Below, one piece after another: positions 53,254-61,436 of a stretch of DNA of 64,000 bases. Positions within the stretch are counted from its first letter, which is position 1, and each line of letters opens with the position of its first letter. A model generated the notes under the pieces. It was not told where the DNA came from. It ran no database searches and was given only the letters and a program-made list of their open reading frames with translations. The stretch comes from Flavobacteriia bacterium 40-80 (GTDB lineage Bacteria > Bacteroidota > Bacteroidia > Flavobacteriales_D > Crocinitomicaceae). The stretch covers positions 234,802-298,801 of the forward strand of contig MKVF01000030.1 in the NCBI GenBank assembly GCA_001899145.1, written 5' to 3'. The translations under genes and the position numbers were made by a program.

Positions 53254-55122
53254 CTACCATTCACTGTTGTTATTATCCTCATACATGTAATTCTCGATCG
53301 TTTTTCGGTAACGAATAGCATTTTCATAATCACCATAAAAATAGTAGGCATTTGCCATTGCTTTGAATAGTATTTTGCTTCTGACACCTCTTTTCTCAAC
53401 CGAATTGCAGATATCAAGAAATGGTTTGTAATCTTTTTTATTGGTATAAATGGAGTACAGTAATTCAATTGTGCTACCGTTGTTCGGTTTTAAATCAAGC
53501 TCTTTCTTTAAGAAAATTATTGCCGTAGCCGTATCCTTGGTATATAATTCGGTTAGACCTATTAAATGATTCACACTCCTGTATGTCGAATCTAATCGAT
53601 AAGTAGCCATAAAACTATGATTTGCACTATCCAACATTCCGTTCCTAAGGTAGGAGATTCCCATATTGTACCATGAAGATGCATGACCGGGCATTGAACG
53701 CAATACTTTTTTATATTCAACAATTGAGAGATCAAGATTTTTTTTATACTTAATTGTATCAGAAGGGTCAATTCCTGTTTCTCTGGCGTACTGATTTCCT
53801 CTTTCAAAATGAGGGAAAATAGATTCCTCCAAATGCTTCATGTCTGCATCATAAAGTGTAGTTGCATTGTACCAATTCTTATTACGGTTAATCACATAGA
53901 TAACAGAAGACAGGAAGATAGCTCCGACAAATACTGTAAATAAAGTAACATATAACTTATTGAGCTTTTTGAGATAGTGAAATACTTTAATAATTATTCC
54001 TCCTAAAAGCATGGAAAAACCTATGGATGCAATGAAGGAGTGTCGCTCTGCGACTATTCCTATAACCGGTTCTACTAATTGCGAAAATAAAAAAATACCG
54101 CCTAGGTACCATAAAATAGAAAAGCTGTAAAACGTTCTTTTTTTCAGCCCTTTAATTCCAAAGAAGAGTAATCCTCCATTAAGGATAGCTGATAACCATA
54201 CAACAGGATTATTCCATGAAGGAATATTGATTAGCCCGGTTCCGTAATAAAATCTTAAAGGGTATGGGAATATGTTAAGTTTGAGGTAATACCACCATGT
54301 AATTAAAGATAATTTCAGTGTATTAATAAAATTTTTATTTTCTCCTATTAGTGGAGTTTCATGAAGCTCGGAATTTCTGAAAGCGTCTGGAATAATAATG
54401 GATTTATAGAATACATAAGATAAAAAAACGGAAATAATAAAAAATACATAAATGAAAATATACGTAGATTTCATTTGTTTAAAATAGGATATCAGATAAA
54501 TGAAAAAGCCGAATATAATACCATCTACTTTTGAAAAAACGGAAAAGAGTAAAAAGATAACTGAAAGAATAAAATGTTTGATCGCCCTTTTATCTATGTA
54601 TTTTACAGCTTGTAAACATGCTAATAATCCGAACAATGTGCTTAGGAGGTTCTCTCGGTTTTTAATATTTGCAACTACCTCTGTATGAATAGGGTGTAAT
54701 ACAAAAATTAAAGTACCCAGGAAAATATATTGATAATAATTTTCGCTGAATATTCTGGTAAATAACCGAAATACAAGCATGCAAATAATCCCGTAAATAA
54801 TCGTATTGAAAAAATGATTTGCATGTGGGTTATTTTCGAATAATTCATATTCAATAGCAAACGAAATTTGTGCTACAGGCCTGAATTCCCCTTTTATTTT
54901 ATCTTCTGTCATATAAGGAGAGGTTAAGATATCGGGGATACCTTTCAATCCTTTAGTCACATAAGGATGGGCCTGTGTAACGAGATAATCGTCTAATGAA
55001 AAATCGTTTTTTACAGTATTTATATACAGCAATGTACCAACGATAAAAAACAAAAATGAGATCTTATTATAATTGTATTTGTCTTTTTCCGATTTATTTA
55101 AAGGAAGATATTGATGCTCCAT
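53254..55122 (-). CDS. TMTC-like GT-C glycosyltransferase with C-terminal TPRs
   Basis: 622 residues: about ten transmembrane helices (residues ~20-430), then a soluble TPR region (about 445-620). The first periplasmic loop has the acidic pair FSLDDYLV and GEFRPVAQISF. The next loop holds HPIHTEVVANIKNRENLLS, the TMTC/DUF1736-type signature. TPR-like units include GHASSWYNMGISYLRNGML and LDSTYRSVNHLIGLTELY. Enzymes of this plan transfer sugar from polyprenyl-phosphate to an acceptor on the far side of the membrane. It overlaps the start region of 55094-56065 by 29 nt (translationally coupled). A+T-rich. The acceptor (protein or glycan) is unknown. Confidence 0.8.
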   Translation of the reverse strand: MEHQYLPLNKSEKDKYNYNKISFLFFIVGTLLYINTVKNDFSLDDYLVTQAHPYVTKGLKGIPDILTSPYMTEDKIKGEFRPVAQISFAIEYELFENNPHANHFFNTIIYGIICMLVFRLFTRIFSENYYQYIFLGTLIFVLHPIHTEVVANIKNRENLLSTLFGLLACLQAVKYIDKRAIKHFILSVIFLLFSVFSKVDGIIFGFFIYLISYFKQMKSTYIFIYVFFIISVFLSYVFYKSIIIPDAFRNSELHETPLIGENKNFINTLKLSLITWWYYLKLNIFPYPLRFYYGTGLINIPSWNNPVVWLSAILNGGLLFFGIKGLKKRTFYSFSILWYLGGIFLFSQLVEPVIGIVAERHSFIASIGFSMLLGGIIIKVFHYLKKLNKLYVTLFTVFVGAIFLSSVIYVINRNKNWYNATTLYDADMKHLEESIFPHFERGNQYARETGIDPSDTIKYKKNLDLSIVEYKKVLRSMPGHASSWYNMGISYLRNGMLDSANHSFMATYRLDSTYRSVNHLIGLTELYTKDTATAIIFLKKELDLKPNNGSTIELLYSIYTNKKDYKPFLDICNSVEKRGVRSKILFKAMANAYYFYGDYENAIRYRKTIENYMYEDNNNSEW

Positions 55123-56065
55123 TACTTTTTCTATTGTTGAAATATAACAAAAATCCGATAAATATATAGAATAAACTGAGAATGAAATGCAAAGAGGTTA
55201 AAGCATGTAATTTCGAGAGAGGAACATAAAATAAAAATGCCATTAGTGACCATGCACCTTCTTTTGTTCCCAGTCCTTTGTAAGTAAACGTTAAAAACGT
55301 AATTAAATAAATGATGGGCACGCTTAAGAATAAGAATATTAAGGAAATAGATATTTCAAGGGATAAGCAAATAAAATAAATGGTCAGGGCATAAAAGATA
55401 TAATTTAAATAATTTAAAGATAGAAGCAATATGAAATAAGCAGGATTTCTATTGAAAAAGTTGAAATTTTTTTTTAATTGATCGATAGTTTTTGTAATGA
55501 AAATTCTGATTTTCTTTTTTCGGTAGAAATAGAGTATAAATGCCATGAGTAGCATAAAGAATAGCACACAGAGCATAATGACCTGCAATATTTTTTTCTG
55601 ATTTATATCTATCCGGAAATTAAAGAAGTAGAAATAAACCAGAGTAAAAGGTAAGAGTAAAAGAATACTAATAAGACCTATGCTTTTATTAACTATAAGC
55701 ATGGAAACTGCTGTACTGCTCTTATGTGTCTTGATTTTAAACATGAAGAAAAAATATAATTCTTCTCCTTTTGGAAATACTGATATTATACTAAAGAAAG
55801 GTGCTATACAAGTATATTTTAAAAGAGTATAAAAATTGATATTAAAATTGAACGTATTGCTAATGTATTTCCATTTCCAGCTTTCAGTTATGTTTTTAAG
55901 AAAGTAAAAGAAGATACTTAATAAAAAATATATTTTATCGGAATTTTTTATATTTATTAACAGCTCCTCCCATTGTACGTAATACTTCAAATATAAAATG
56001 AATAATACCAAAAATAATATCTCTATCAACAGCAGTATTTTATTCTTGGTTAATAGAGATGTCAT
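55094..56065 (-). CDS. Lysylphosphatidylglycerol-synthase-TM / flippase-like membrane protein
   Basis: 323 residues, seven to eight hydrophobic helices (about 9-28, 42-58, 85-105, 120-145, 157-180, 205-235, 238-262, 285-312). Motif-like patches include ITESWKWKYI, VFPKGEELYFFFMFK and FTYKGLGTKEGAWSL. The GxGxxEG-type patch near the end is characteristic of the LPG_synthase_TM (YbhN/AglD) family, which sits in many glycan loci. No synthetase domain is attached. Possibly moves polyprenyl- or lipid-linked intermediates. Very A+T-rich compared with the left half. First of a two-gene unit with the TMTC-like gene, divergent from the acyl operon. Confidence 0.77.
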   Translation of the reverse strand: MTSLLTKNKILLLIEILFLVLFILYLKYYVQWEELLINIKNSDKIYFLLSIFFYFLKNITESWKWKYISNTFNFNINFYTLLKYTCIAPFFSIISVFPKGEELYFFFMFKIKTHKSSTAVSMLIVNKSIGLISILLLLPFTLVYFYFFNFRIDINQKKILQVIMLCVLFFMLLMAFILYFYRKKKIRIFITKTIDQLKKNFNFFNRNPAYFILLLSLNYLNYIFYALTIYFICLSLEISISLIFLFLSVPIIYLITFLTFTYKGLGTKEGAWSLMAFLFYVPLSKLHALTSLHFILSLFYIFIGFLLYFNNRKSNGASISSFK

Positions 56066-56082
56066 AAAACTGTGTGTGCTGA

Positions 56083-56115
56083 TTTGACTTAGGTTTCTAA
56101 TATATTGAATTTTTG
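56083..56115 (+). promoter_or_regulatory. Promoter candidate for the ketoacyl-synthase operon
   Basis: TTTG (56083-56086), 21-nt spacer, AATTTTTG (56108-56115; 7/8 of TAnnTTTG), in the 121-nt divergent gap. A second T-rich stretch nearer the ATG (56141-56161) could serve instead. Confidence 0.35.
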
Positions 56116-56186
56116 TAAAATTAATATATAGAATAATATTTCTTTTTTTTTGTTTATTTTGCAGAGTAATTATTTTTCAGATTATA

Positions 56187-57200
56187 ATGCCGGCAGCCTA
56201 CATAAATATTATTGATTTTTCACTTGCAAGAAATGAAATAACAAATGTGCAGCTAGCATCTGAATACCCTGACTATACGGCAGATTCGATATATAAAAAC
56301 TCAGGGGTCCTAAAACGTTTCTCAGTGGATAAGGGATGTGTTTGTACTGATTTTGCTGCAGAAAACGTTTCTGAATTGTTGAATAAACATAAGATTGATA
56401 AACATAAGATTGATTTTTTGATTTATTGCACGGAAGCGCCTGATTATATTGCTCCGGCATCTTCCGTTGTGTTACATGGGAAACTAGGGCTAAGTAAAGA
56501 AGCGGGAACTTTTGACCTTCAATTCGGTTGTTCCGGATATACTTATGGTTTGCTTCTTGCGAAAGCATTAATAGAAAGTTCTGCGGCTTCGACAATTTTA
56601 TTTGTGACTGCAGACATACCTACTCAAGTAATTTCGGAGAAAGACCCTCATTTACGTTTTTTATTTAGTGATGCCGTATCCATATCTATTATTTCTTCTG
56701 AAAAAAAAGGATATAAGCTCGGAGAATTTATTAAAGGTACGGATGGAAAAGGAGAAACAGCGTTACGCGTTATAAATAGTGGATTTAATTCTCCCAGAAA
56801 TGAAGAATGGTATCATCAGGAGGGGAATGAGAATCTGTCAGTTGGACGGATGGAAATGGATGGCGAAGCTGTATTCCGCTTTTCTGTGGATGTTGTTCCG
56901 AAAATTGTTGAAGAAGTACTGAATAAAAATAAGTTGAAAAGGGAGGATATTGATTTGTTTGTTTTTCATCAGGCGAGCCGGATTATCCTGAAATCTTTAC
57001 AACGGAAACTTAAAATCGAGGAGGAAAAAATTTATAATAATTTGGAAAGAGTAGGAAATACTGTCTCTGCAAGTATTCCGGTTGCTCTGTCCCAGGCATT
57101 GTCAGAAAATAGAATAACTAAAAATATGAATATAATGGTTGTTGGCTTTGGAATAGGTTTTTCCTGGTCAGCAACTGTTTTCAATACCACGAACTTATGA
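56187..57200 (+). CDS. 3-oxoacyl-ACP synthase III-like (KAS III-1)
   Basis: 337-residue FabH-fold thiolase-family enzyme that condenses an acyl-CoA starter with an ACP-bound extender. Complete catalytic triad: C115 in FGCSGYTYG, H261 in FHQASR, N291 in RVGNTVSASIP. Residues 67-76 are a perfect duplication KHKID-KHKID from a 15-bp tandem repeat in the DNA. First gene of the operon KAS III-1, ACP, KAS III-2, SDR, GT2, GNAT; the stop overlaps the ACP start (ATGA). Since a second KAS III follows, this copy is unlikely to be the housekeeping FabH. The intact triad argues for activity. Starter and extender unknown. Confidence 0.87.
   Translation: MPAAYINIIDFSLARNEITNVQLASEYPDYTADSIYKNSGVLKRFSVDKGCVCTDFAAENVSELLNKHKIDKHKIDFLIYCTEAPDYIAPASSVVLHGKLGLSKEAGTFDLQFGCSGYTYGLLLAKALIESSAASTILFVTADIPTQVISEKDPHLRFLFSDAVSISIISSEKKGYKLGEFIKGTDGKGETALRVINSGFNSPRNEEWYHQEGNENLSVGRMEMDGEAVFRFSVDVVPKIVEEVLNKNKLKREDIDLFVFHQASRIILKSLQRKLKIEEEKIYNNLERVGNTVSASIPVALSQALSENRITKNMNIMVVGFGIGFSWSATVFNTTNL
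56385..56414 (+). repeat. Perfect 15-bp tandem duplication
   Basis: Two adjacent copies of AAACATAAGATTGAT inside KAS III-1, encoding KHKID twice in frame. The duplicated segment lies in a surface-type helix between residues 66 and 77. Confidence 0.95.
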
Positions 57201-57442
57201 TGGATATAGATACATTTACAAGAAATTTGGAAAGTGAATTTGAGGAGGTAGAAACCGGAAGATTGACGCCTCTGACGAACTATAGAGATATCCCTGAATT
57301 TAATTCAATGTATGCTTTGATTATTATTGCTTTTATTGACAGTGAGTTTGATGTTTTGCTGACAGGCGAGGAGCTTCGAAAAACTAATACTGTTAAGGAT
57401 TTATATGAGCTTGTCAGAAACAAATTACAAGAAAAGGAATAA
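57197..57442 (+). CDS. Dedicated acyl carrier protein
   Basis: 81 residues, acidic, four-helix ACP pattern. The expected phosphopantetheine serine is S37 in PEFNSMYALI, at the start of helix II. The canonical DSL is here NSM, so the motif is unusual but the Ser, the preceding loop and the following hydrophobic helix (IIIAFIDSEFDVLL) fit. Start ATG overlaps the KAS III-1 stop (ATGA); the next gene starts directly after its stop. It presumably carries the growing or finished acyl group between the two ketoacyl synthases, the reductase and the acyltransferase. Distinct from housekeeping AcpP, which has a much stricter DSL. Confidence 0.83.
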   Translation: MMDIDTFTRNLESEFEEVETGRLTPLTNYRDIPEFNSMYALIIIAFIDSEFDVLLTGEELRKTNTVKDLYELVRNKLQEKE

Positions 57443-58501
57443 ATGGCCATATTTGAAATTGAAAAAGTAGAAATTACAGGTATAGCTTGTTGTGTTCCTG
57501 AAAATACAATCAGAACAGTTGATTTTCCTTTTTCATCGGAACAGGATTGCAGGGCTTTTATTAACGGGACAGGAGTAGAAGAAACAAGGTATGCACCAGA
57601 AGAAGTATGTGCTTCAGATTTGTGCTATGAAGCAGCTGAACGTTTAATAAAAGATTTAAATATAGATAAGGAGCAAATAAAAATAGTCGTTTTTGTTTCT
57701 CAGTCTCCGGATTACTTCTTGCCGGCGACTGCAATTATTTTGCAGGATCGTTTGGGAATTTCTAAGTCATGTATGGCCTTTGATATTGGTCTGGGGTGTT
57801 CCGGATATGTATATGGGCTTTCTGTGATTTCCGGATTATTACGGAATATACCATCCGGGCATGCATTGTTATTATGTGGAGATAAGTCGACGTTTTCGAC
57901 TCACCCGAAGGATAAGAGCACGAGACCTCTTTTTGGAGATGCCGGTTCGGCTACTATACTTACAAAAAGAGAAGAAGCCTCCCCTATGCATTTTAATTTG
58001 CAATCCGATGGTTCAGGGTTCGAGTCTATAATTATTAGAGGTGGAGGAACCCGCAATCCGTACAGCTTATTTTCAACAGAGGATAGGGAAATTGAAAAAG
58101 ATATTTGGAGGAATGAGCTAAGTTTGGAAATGGATGGAGTGGAAGTCTTTAATTTTTCGCTTAGAGAAGTGAAAAAGAATATATTTCATTTGCTTGACAG
58201 CTTGCATGTTGATAAGGAAGAAGTTGATTTTTTTGTGATGCACCAGGCGAATAAATTTTTGAATGAAACAATACGAAAAAAAATGGGTGTGGGAATAGAT
58301 AAAGTACCGTATTCGATTGGCAGATTCGGAAATACCAGTTCTGCATCGATTCCTCTTACACTTGTTACCGAATTGGCAGAAAAATTACAAAGTGAACAGT
58401 TGAACTTGTTACTTTGTGGGTTTGGAGTAGGTTATTCATGGGGAAGTGTATATCTTCATACTTCAAATGTAAAAGTATATCCATTAATAGAACTGAAATG
58501 A
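57443..58501 (+). CDS. 3-oxoacyl-ACP synthase III-like (KAS III-2)
   Basis: 352-residue second FabH-fold enzyme, also with a complete triad: C119 in LGCSGYVYG, H267 in MHQANK, N297 in RFGNTSSASIP. It differs from KAS III-1 by a longer loop around residues 185-225 (SDGSGFESIIIRGGG) and is clearly divergent, not a recent copy. Begins 1 nt after the ACP stop and overlaps the SDR start (ATGA). Two different KAS III enzymes with one carrier could perform two successive condensations, or one could act as an ester- or amide-forming transferase, as some KAS III relatives do. Confidence 0.88.
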   Translation: MAIFEIEKVEITGIACCVPENTIRTVDFPFSSEQDCRAFINGTGVEETRYAPEEVCASDLCYEAAERLIKDLNIDKEQIKIVVFVSQSPDYFLPATAIILQDRLGISKSCMAFDIGLGCSGYVYGLSVISGLLRNIPSGHALLLCGDKSTFSTHPKDKSTRPLFGDAGSATILTKREEASPMHFNLQSDGSGFESIIIRGGGTRNPYSLFSTEDREIEKDIWRNELSLEMDGVEVFNFSLREVKKNIFHLLDSLHVDKEEVDFFVMHQANKFLNETIRKKMGVGIDKVPYSIGRFGNTSSASIPLTLVTELAEKLQSEQLNLLLCGFGVGYSWGSVYLHTSNVKVYPLIELK

Positions 58502-59247
58502 TTACGCCCTTTTTACTTGAAAATAAAACCATCTTAGTAACCGGAGCTACTTCCGGTATAGGTCGTTGTATTGTTGAGTTGATTATTTCGATGAAAGGAA
58601 AAGTTATTGCGACAGGTAGAAATTCATCCATTTTAAAAGAATTGGAAAATAGATATTCATCCGAAAAAGTTACGGTAGTTTCTGCTGATCTGACAAAGGA
58701 AAAAGAGCTTATACAACTGGTGGAAAGTAGTCCGTCTATAGATGGGGTAGTGTATAGTGCAGGTATTGTTAATTCCCAACCCATAAGATATCTCTCCCGA
58801 CAAAAGCTGGAAGAAACAATGGTCATAAATTTTTATGTACCGGTAGAATTAATTGGGAGTTTGGACAGAGCTAAAAAAATTAATAAAAAGGCATCATTTG
58901 TTTTTATATCATCCGTCTCCTCTCTTCATCCCCATAAAGGAGGAACAAGTTACAGTGCATCTAAAGCATCATTAGATGCATTTGTTAAAGTATTGGCTTT
59001 AGAATATGCTCACCGCGGAATAAGAGCTAATTCAATTAGTCCGGGAATGGTGAAAACACCTTTATATGAACAAGCTAGAGAATTGGCAGGACATACTTCT
59101 ATGAATGAGCATCTTAGTCAGTATCCTTTAGGTATAGGAGAGCCCGAAGATGTTGCAAATGCTGTAGTTTATTTATTGTCTGATGCTTCCAGGTGGATGA
59201 CCGGTTCAACAATTACATTAGATGGAGGATTGCTGCTTGGATACTAA
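58498..59247 (+). CDS. Short-chain dehydrogenase/reductase (FabG-like)
   Basis: 249 residues from ATG 58498, which overlaps the KAS III-2 stop; the longer frame inside that gene is rejected. Classical SDR: TGATSGIG (15-22), the YSAG loop (NNAG equivalent), and catalytic Ser and Tyr-x3-Lys in FISSVSS and YSASK. The usual C-terminal GSTITLDGG loop. It would reduce the 3-oxoacyl-ACP made by the ketoacyl synthases to a 3-hydroxyacyl group. FabG-like annotation by fold and context; a sugar-nucleotide reductase is a less likely alternative. Confidence 0.88.
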   Translation: MITPFLLENKTILVTGATSGIGRCIVELIISMKGKVIATGRNSSILKELENRYSSEKVTVVSADLTKEKELIQLVESSPSIDGVVYSAGIVNSQPIRYLSRQKLEETMVINFYVPVELIGSLDRAKKINKKASFVFISSVSSLHPHKGGTSYSASKASLDAFVKVLALEYAHRGIRANSISPGMVKTPLYEQARELAGHTSMNEHLSQYPLGIGEPEDVANAVVYLLSDASRWMTGSTITLDGGLLLGY

Positions 59248-60160
59248 AAAGGACTTGTCTGTTGTTATCCCTGTCCATAATGGGGAGCAGACGATTGAAG
59301 AATTGTTTCAGCGTTTGATGAATGTACTAAGCAAATATTCAGAGAACGTAGAAATTATATTTGTTGATGATTGTAGTAAAGATGGTTCTTGGAAAATTAT
59401 CCGGTCTCTTAAAGCATCTTTCCCTTTAATTGTAAGAGGAATACGTTTTGCCCGGAATTATGGACAACATAATGCGACTCTTTGCGGGATTAAACATACT
59501 ACATCAGATATTATTATTACAATAGATGATGATTTAGAATTTCCGCCTGAATCTATCCATCTATTAATGGAAAAATATTATCTGGAAAACCAGGATGTTG
59601 TATATGGTGTAAATAAGAATAAAAAAGTTAGTGTAGTTAGAAAACAGCTAACATTTTTATTCCGTAAATTACAGGGACTTGCAGAGAAGTATGTCGTAAG
59701 AGGTTCTAGCCTTCGACTGATGAAAGGGGAAATTGCCAGAGCCATCATCGTAAATGCTCAGGAGTTTTCTTTTATTGATGAGTTTTTATTATGGTACACT
59801 TCTGCTATTTCAGTGGTGGATATTGAGTCCGAAAGGCTACCGGTAAAAACAAGATATAAAATCACCGGTTTGATGAGAATGACAAAAGATCTCATTTATT
59901 TATCCTCTTCTGTTCCTCTGAAACTTGTAACTGTATTCGGCTTTTTAATGATGGCCGGGAATTTTCTTGCTGGTATTATTGTGGTATACAGACGGCTGGT
60001 CTTATCTATTGATGTAAAGGGATATACTTCAATTATAGTGGCTATTCTGTTTTCGTCGGGAATGATAATATTTTGTTTAGGAGTAATAGCCGAACATATA
60101 GGAAAAATATTGAAAGTCAGCTATAAAAAACCTGCATTTTTTGAATCAGAGATAGCATGA
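59222..60160 (+). CDS. GT2 glycosyltransferase, polyprenyl-phosphate type (DPM1/GtrB/ArnC-like)
   Basis: 312 residues: GT-A domain (about 1-230) starting LSVVIPVHNGEQTIEEL, with FVDDCSKDGSW and the DxD-type TIDDDLEFPP (nucleotide and metal binding). Two C-terminal transmembrane helices (about 236-260 and 272-295) follow. Enzymes with this plan move a sugar from a nucleotide to polyprenyl phosphate at the cytoplasmic face. It overlaps the SDR by 26 nt; an in-frame TTG at 59237 is another possible start. It could provide the lipid-linked sugar donor used by the TMTC-like enzyme on the opposite strand. Confidence 0.87.
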   Translation: MEDCCLDTKKDLSVVIPVHNGEQTIEELFQRLMNVLSKYSENVEIIFVDDCSKDGSWKIIRSLKASFPLIVRGIRFARNYGQHNATLCGIKHTTSDIIITIDDDLEFPPESIHLLMEKYYLENQDVVYGVNKNKKVSVVRKQLTFLFRKLQGLAEKYVVRGSSLRLMKGEIARAIIVNAQEFSFIDEFLLWYTSAISVVDIESERLPVKTRYKITGLMRMTKDLIYLSSSVPLKLVTVFGFLMMAGNFLAGIIVVYRRLVLSIDVKGYTSIIVAILFSSGMIIFCLGVIAEHIGKILKVSYKKPAFFESEIA

Positions 60161-60777
60161 TAATAGAGCAATACGGAGTGAAATTAAAGCGTCTGGAAAT
60201 TGGAGATATTGAGATCGTCAGAAAATGGCGTAATCATACTGAAATTAAGAGAACGATGAATTTTCAAAAATATATTACCCGACAAATGCAATTAGACTGG
60301 TTTAATTCGATAAATAATAAATACAATTATTATTTTTTGATTATCTATGATCAAATTCCTATCGGAATGATCAATGCGAAAGATATTTCCTTGAACGAAT
60401 TTACTGGGGAAGGAGGAATATTCATAGGAGAGAAAAAGAAAGAATATGAGCTGATCTCCGTTTATGCAAGTCTAAGCCTTTTAAATGTTGTTTTCAAAGT
60501 GTTGAATTATTTTGAAAAGTCTGTTATTCAGGTAAGAAAAGATAATCCTAAGGCTATTTCCTATAATTCTTTGCTAGGATATAATATAAACAAAGAAAAA
60601 TCGACAGATGAAATTTATTTTTTTGAATTGACAAGAGAAGGTTATTTCAGTCATACTGAACGATTAAATAAAACGGCGCAAAAATTGACCGGGGATTTTG
60701 CGGAGCCAAGAATAAAGGGTATTTACTCAGATGATTTATTTCTGGAAGTGTTTAAGAAAGTATTGAAAGTAAACTAA
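60157..60777 (+). CDS. GNAT acyltransferase
   Basis: 206 residues: N-terminal GNAT fold (about 5-150) beginning VKLKRLEIGDIEIVRKWRNH, the PseH/RimJ-type opening, with IPIGMINAKDI (strand 4) and GEGGIFIGEKKKEYELIS (the acyl-donor strand and loop). The C-terminal ~50 residues are unrelated to known domains that I can recognise. Overlaps the GT2 stop (ATGA). Related enzymes acylate amino groups of nucleotide-sugars (PseH, WecD, VioB-like). With an ACP in the operon, the donor may be the ACP-bound hydroxyacyl group. Last gene of the operon; only 10 nt separate it from the opposing AspH-family gene, and no terminator is seen. Confidence 0.8.
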   Translation: MIIEQYGVKLKRLEIGDIEIVRKWRNHTEIKRTMNFQKYITRQMQLDWFNSINNKYNYYFLIIYDQIPIGMINAKDISLNEFTGEGGIFIGEKKKEYELISVYASLSLLNVVFKVLNYFEKSVIQVRKDNPKAISYNSLLGYNINKEKSTDEIYFFELTREGYFSHTERLNKTAQKLTGDFAEPRIKGIYSDDLFLEVFKKVLKVN

Positions 60778-60787
60778 AACTAAGAAT

Positions 60788-61432
60788 TCAGGAATTGAAA
60801 TCAAAGAAGCCTTGTCTGAACCATTTCATCCAGGTCTTTTTATCAGCGTAATTTAAAAGATTCTGATCATTTAAGTTTTCAATTTTATATCTGCATATTT
60901 CTTCTGCAGTATATCCACAATCAGGCTTTGCAATATCAAACATTAACACCACTCTTATTTCATCAGACTCGTTCCAGGCTTCATGGGTAAAGCTATCATC
61001 GAAAATAACTAATTCGTTTTTTTTCCAGTAATGAGTTATATTTTCAATCCGGATGGCGCATTTTTGCCCTTCAGGAACAATTAGCGGGAGATGGTTTCTT
61101 AGAATTAATTTACTGTATCCTTTATGGGGTAGGATGTGGGATGCGGGGTGTAAAATTGAAAATTGGGCAGAAATGATTTGAGGTATTTCACGAATAATTT
61201 CAGCAGTCCGGGGACATCGCTTACTATTTTCTATGTGGTTTATGCCGAAAAAAAGAAACTCAAAGGTCTTCCAGAGGGAGCTGGAAGTTAAATAATTAGG
61301 GTAAGCACTGGTCCAATTCTGAACATCTTCTTTTAAAAGAGATGTTAGTTCCTCAGTAATGATGGCTGATTTACTTTCTATGAAGGGAACGTAGCTAAAA
61401 TTTTCTTTATCAAAGAAATAGGAAGAGGCCAT
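60788..61432 (-). CDS. Aspartyl/asparaginyl beta-hydroxylase family protein, subtype A copy 1
   Basis: 214-residue Fe(II)/2-oxoglutarate dioxygenase of the AspH/LpxO family (double-stranded beta-helix). All key residues match human AspH spacing: H103 in LPHKGY (metal), R112 and H114 in LRNH (R+9 and H+11), distal metal H150 in DDSFTHEAW, and 2OG-binding R160 ten residues later. No membrane helix or signal, so cytoplasmic. Third and last of a minus-strand trio starting at 62920; separated from the next by 4 nt. It shares LPHKGY with the fourth copy at 62985, not with its immediate neighbours. Possible substrates: an acyl chain (as LpxO) or a residue in a peptide. Confidence 0.88.
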   Translation of the reverse strand: MASSYFFDKENFSYVPFIESKSAIITEELTSLLKEDVQNWTSAYPNYLTSSSLWKTFEFLFFGINHIENSKRCPRTAEIIREIPQIISAQFSILHPASHILPHKGYSKLILRNHLPLIVPEGQKCAIRIENITHYWKKNELVIFDDSFTHEAWNESDEIRVVLMFDIAKPDCGYTAEEICRYKIENLNDQNLLNYADKKTWMKWFRQGFFDFNS

Positions 61433-61436
61433 GGGC

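Noticed and set aside
56130..56165. T-rich run before KAS III-1 as a terminator
   Set aside because: No stem precedes it, and no gene ends there on the plus strand.
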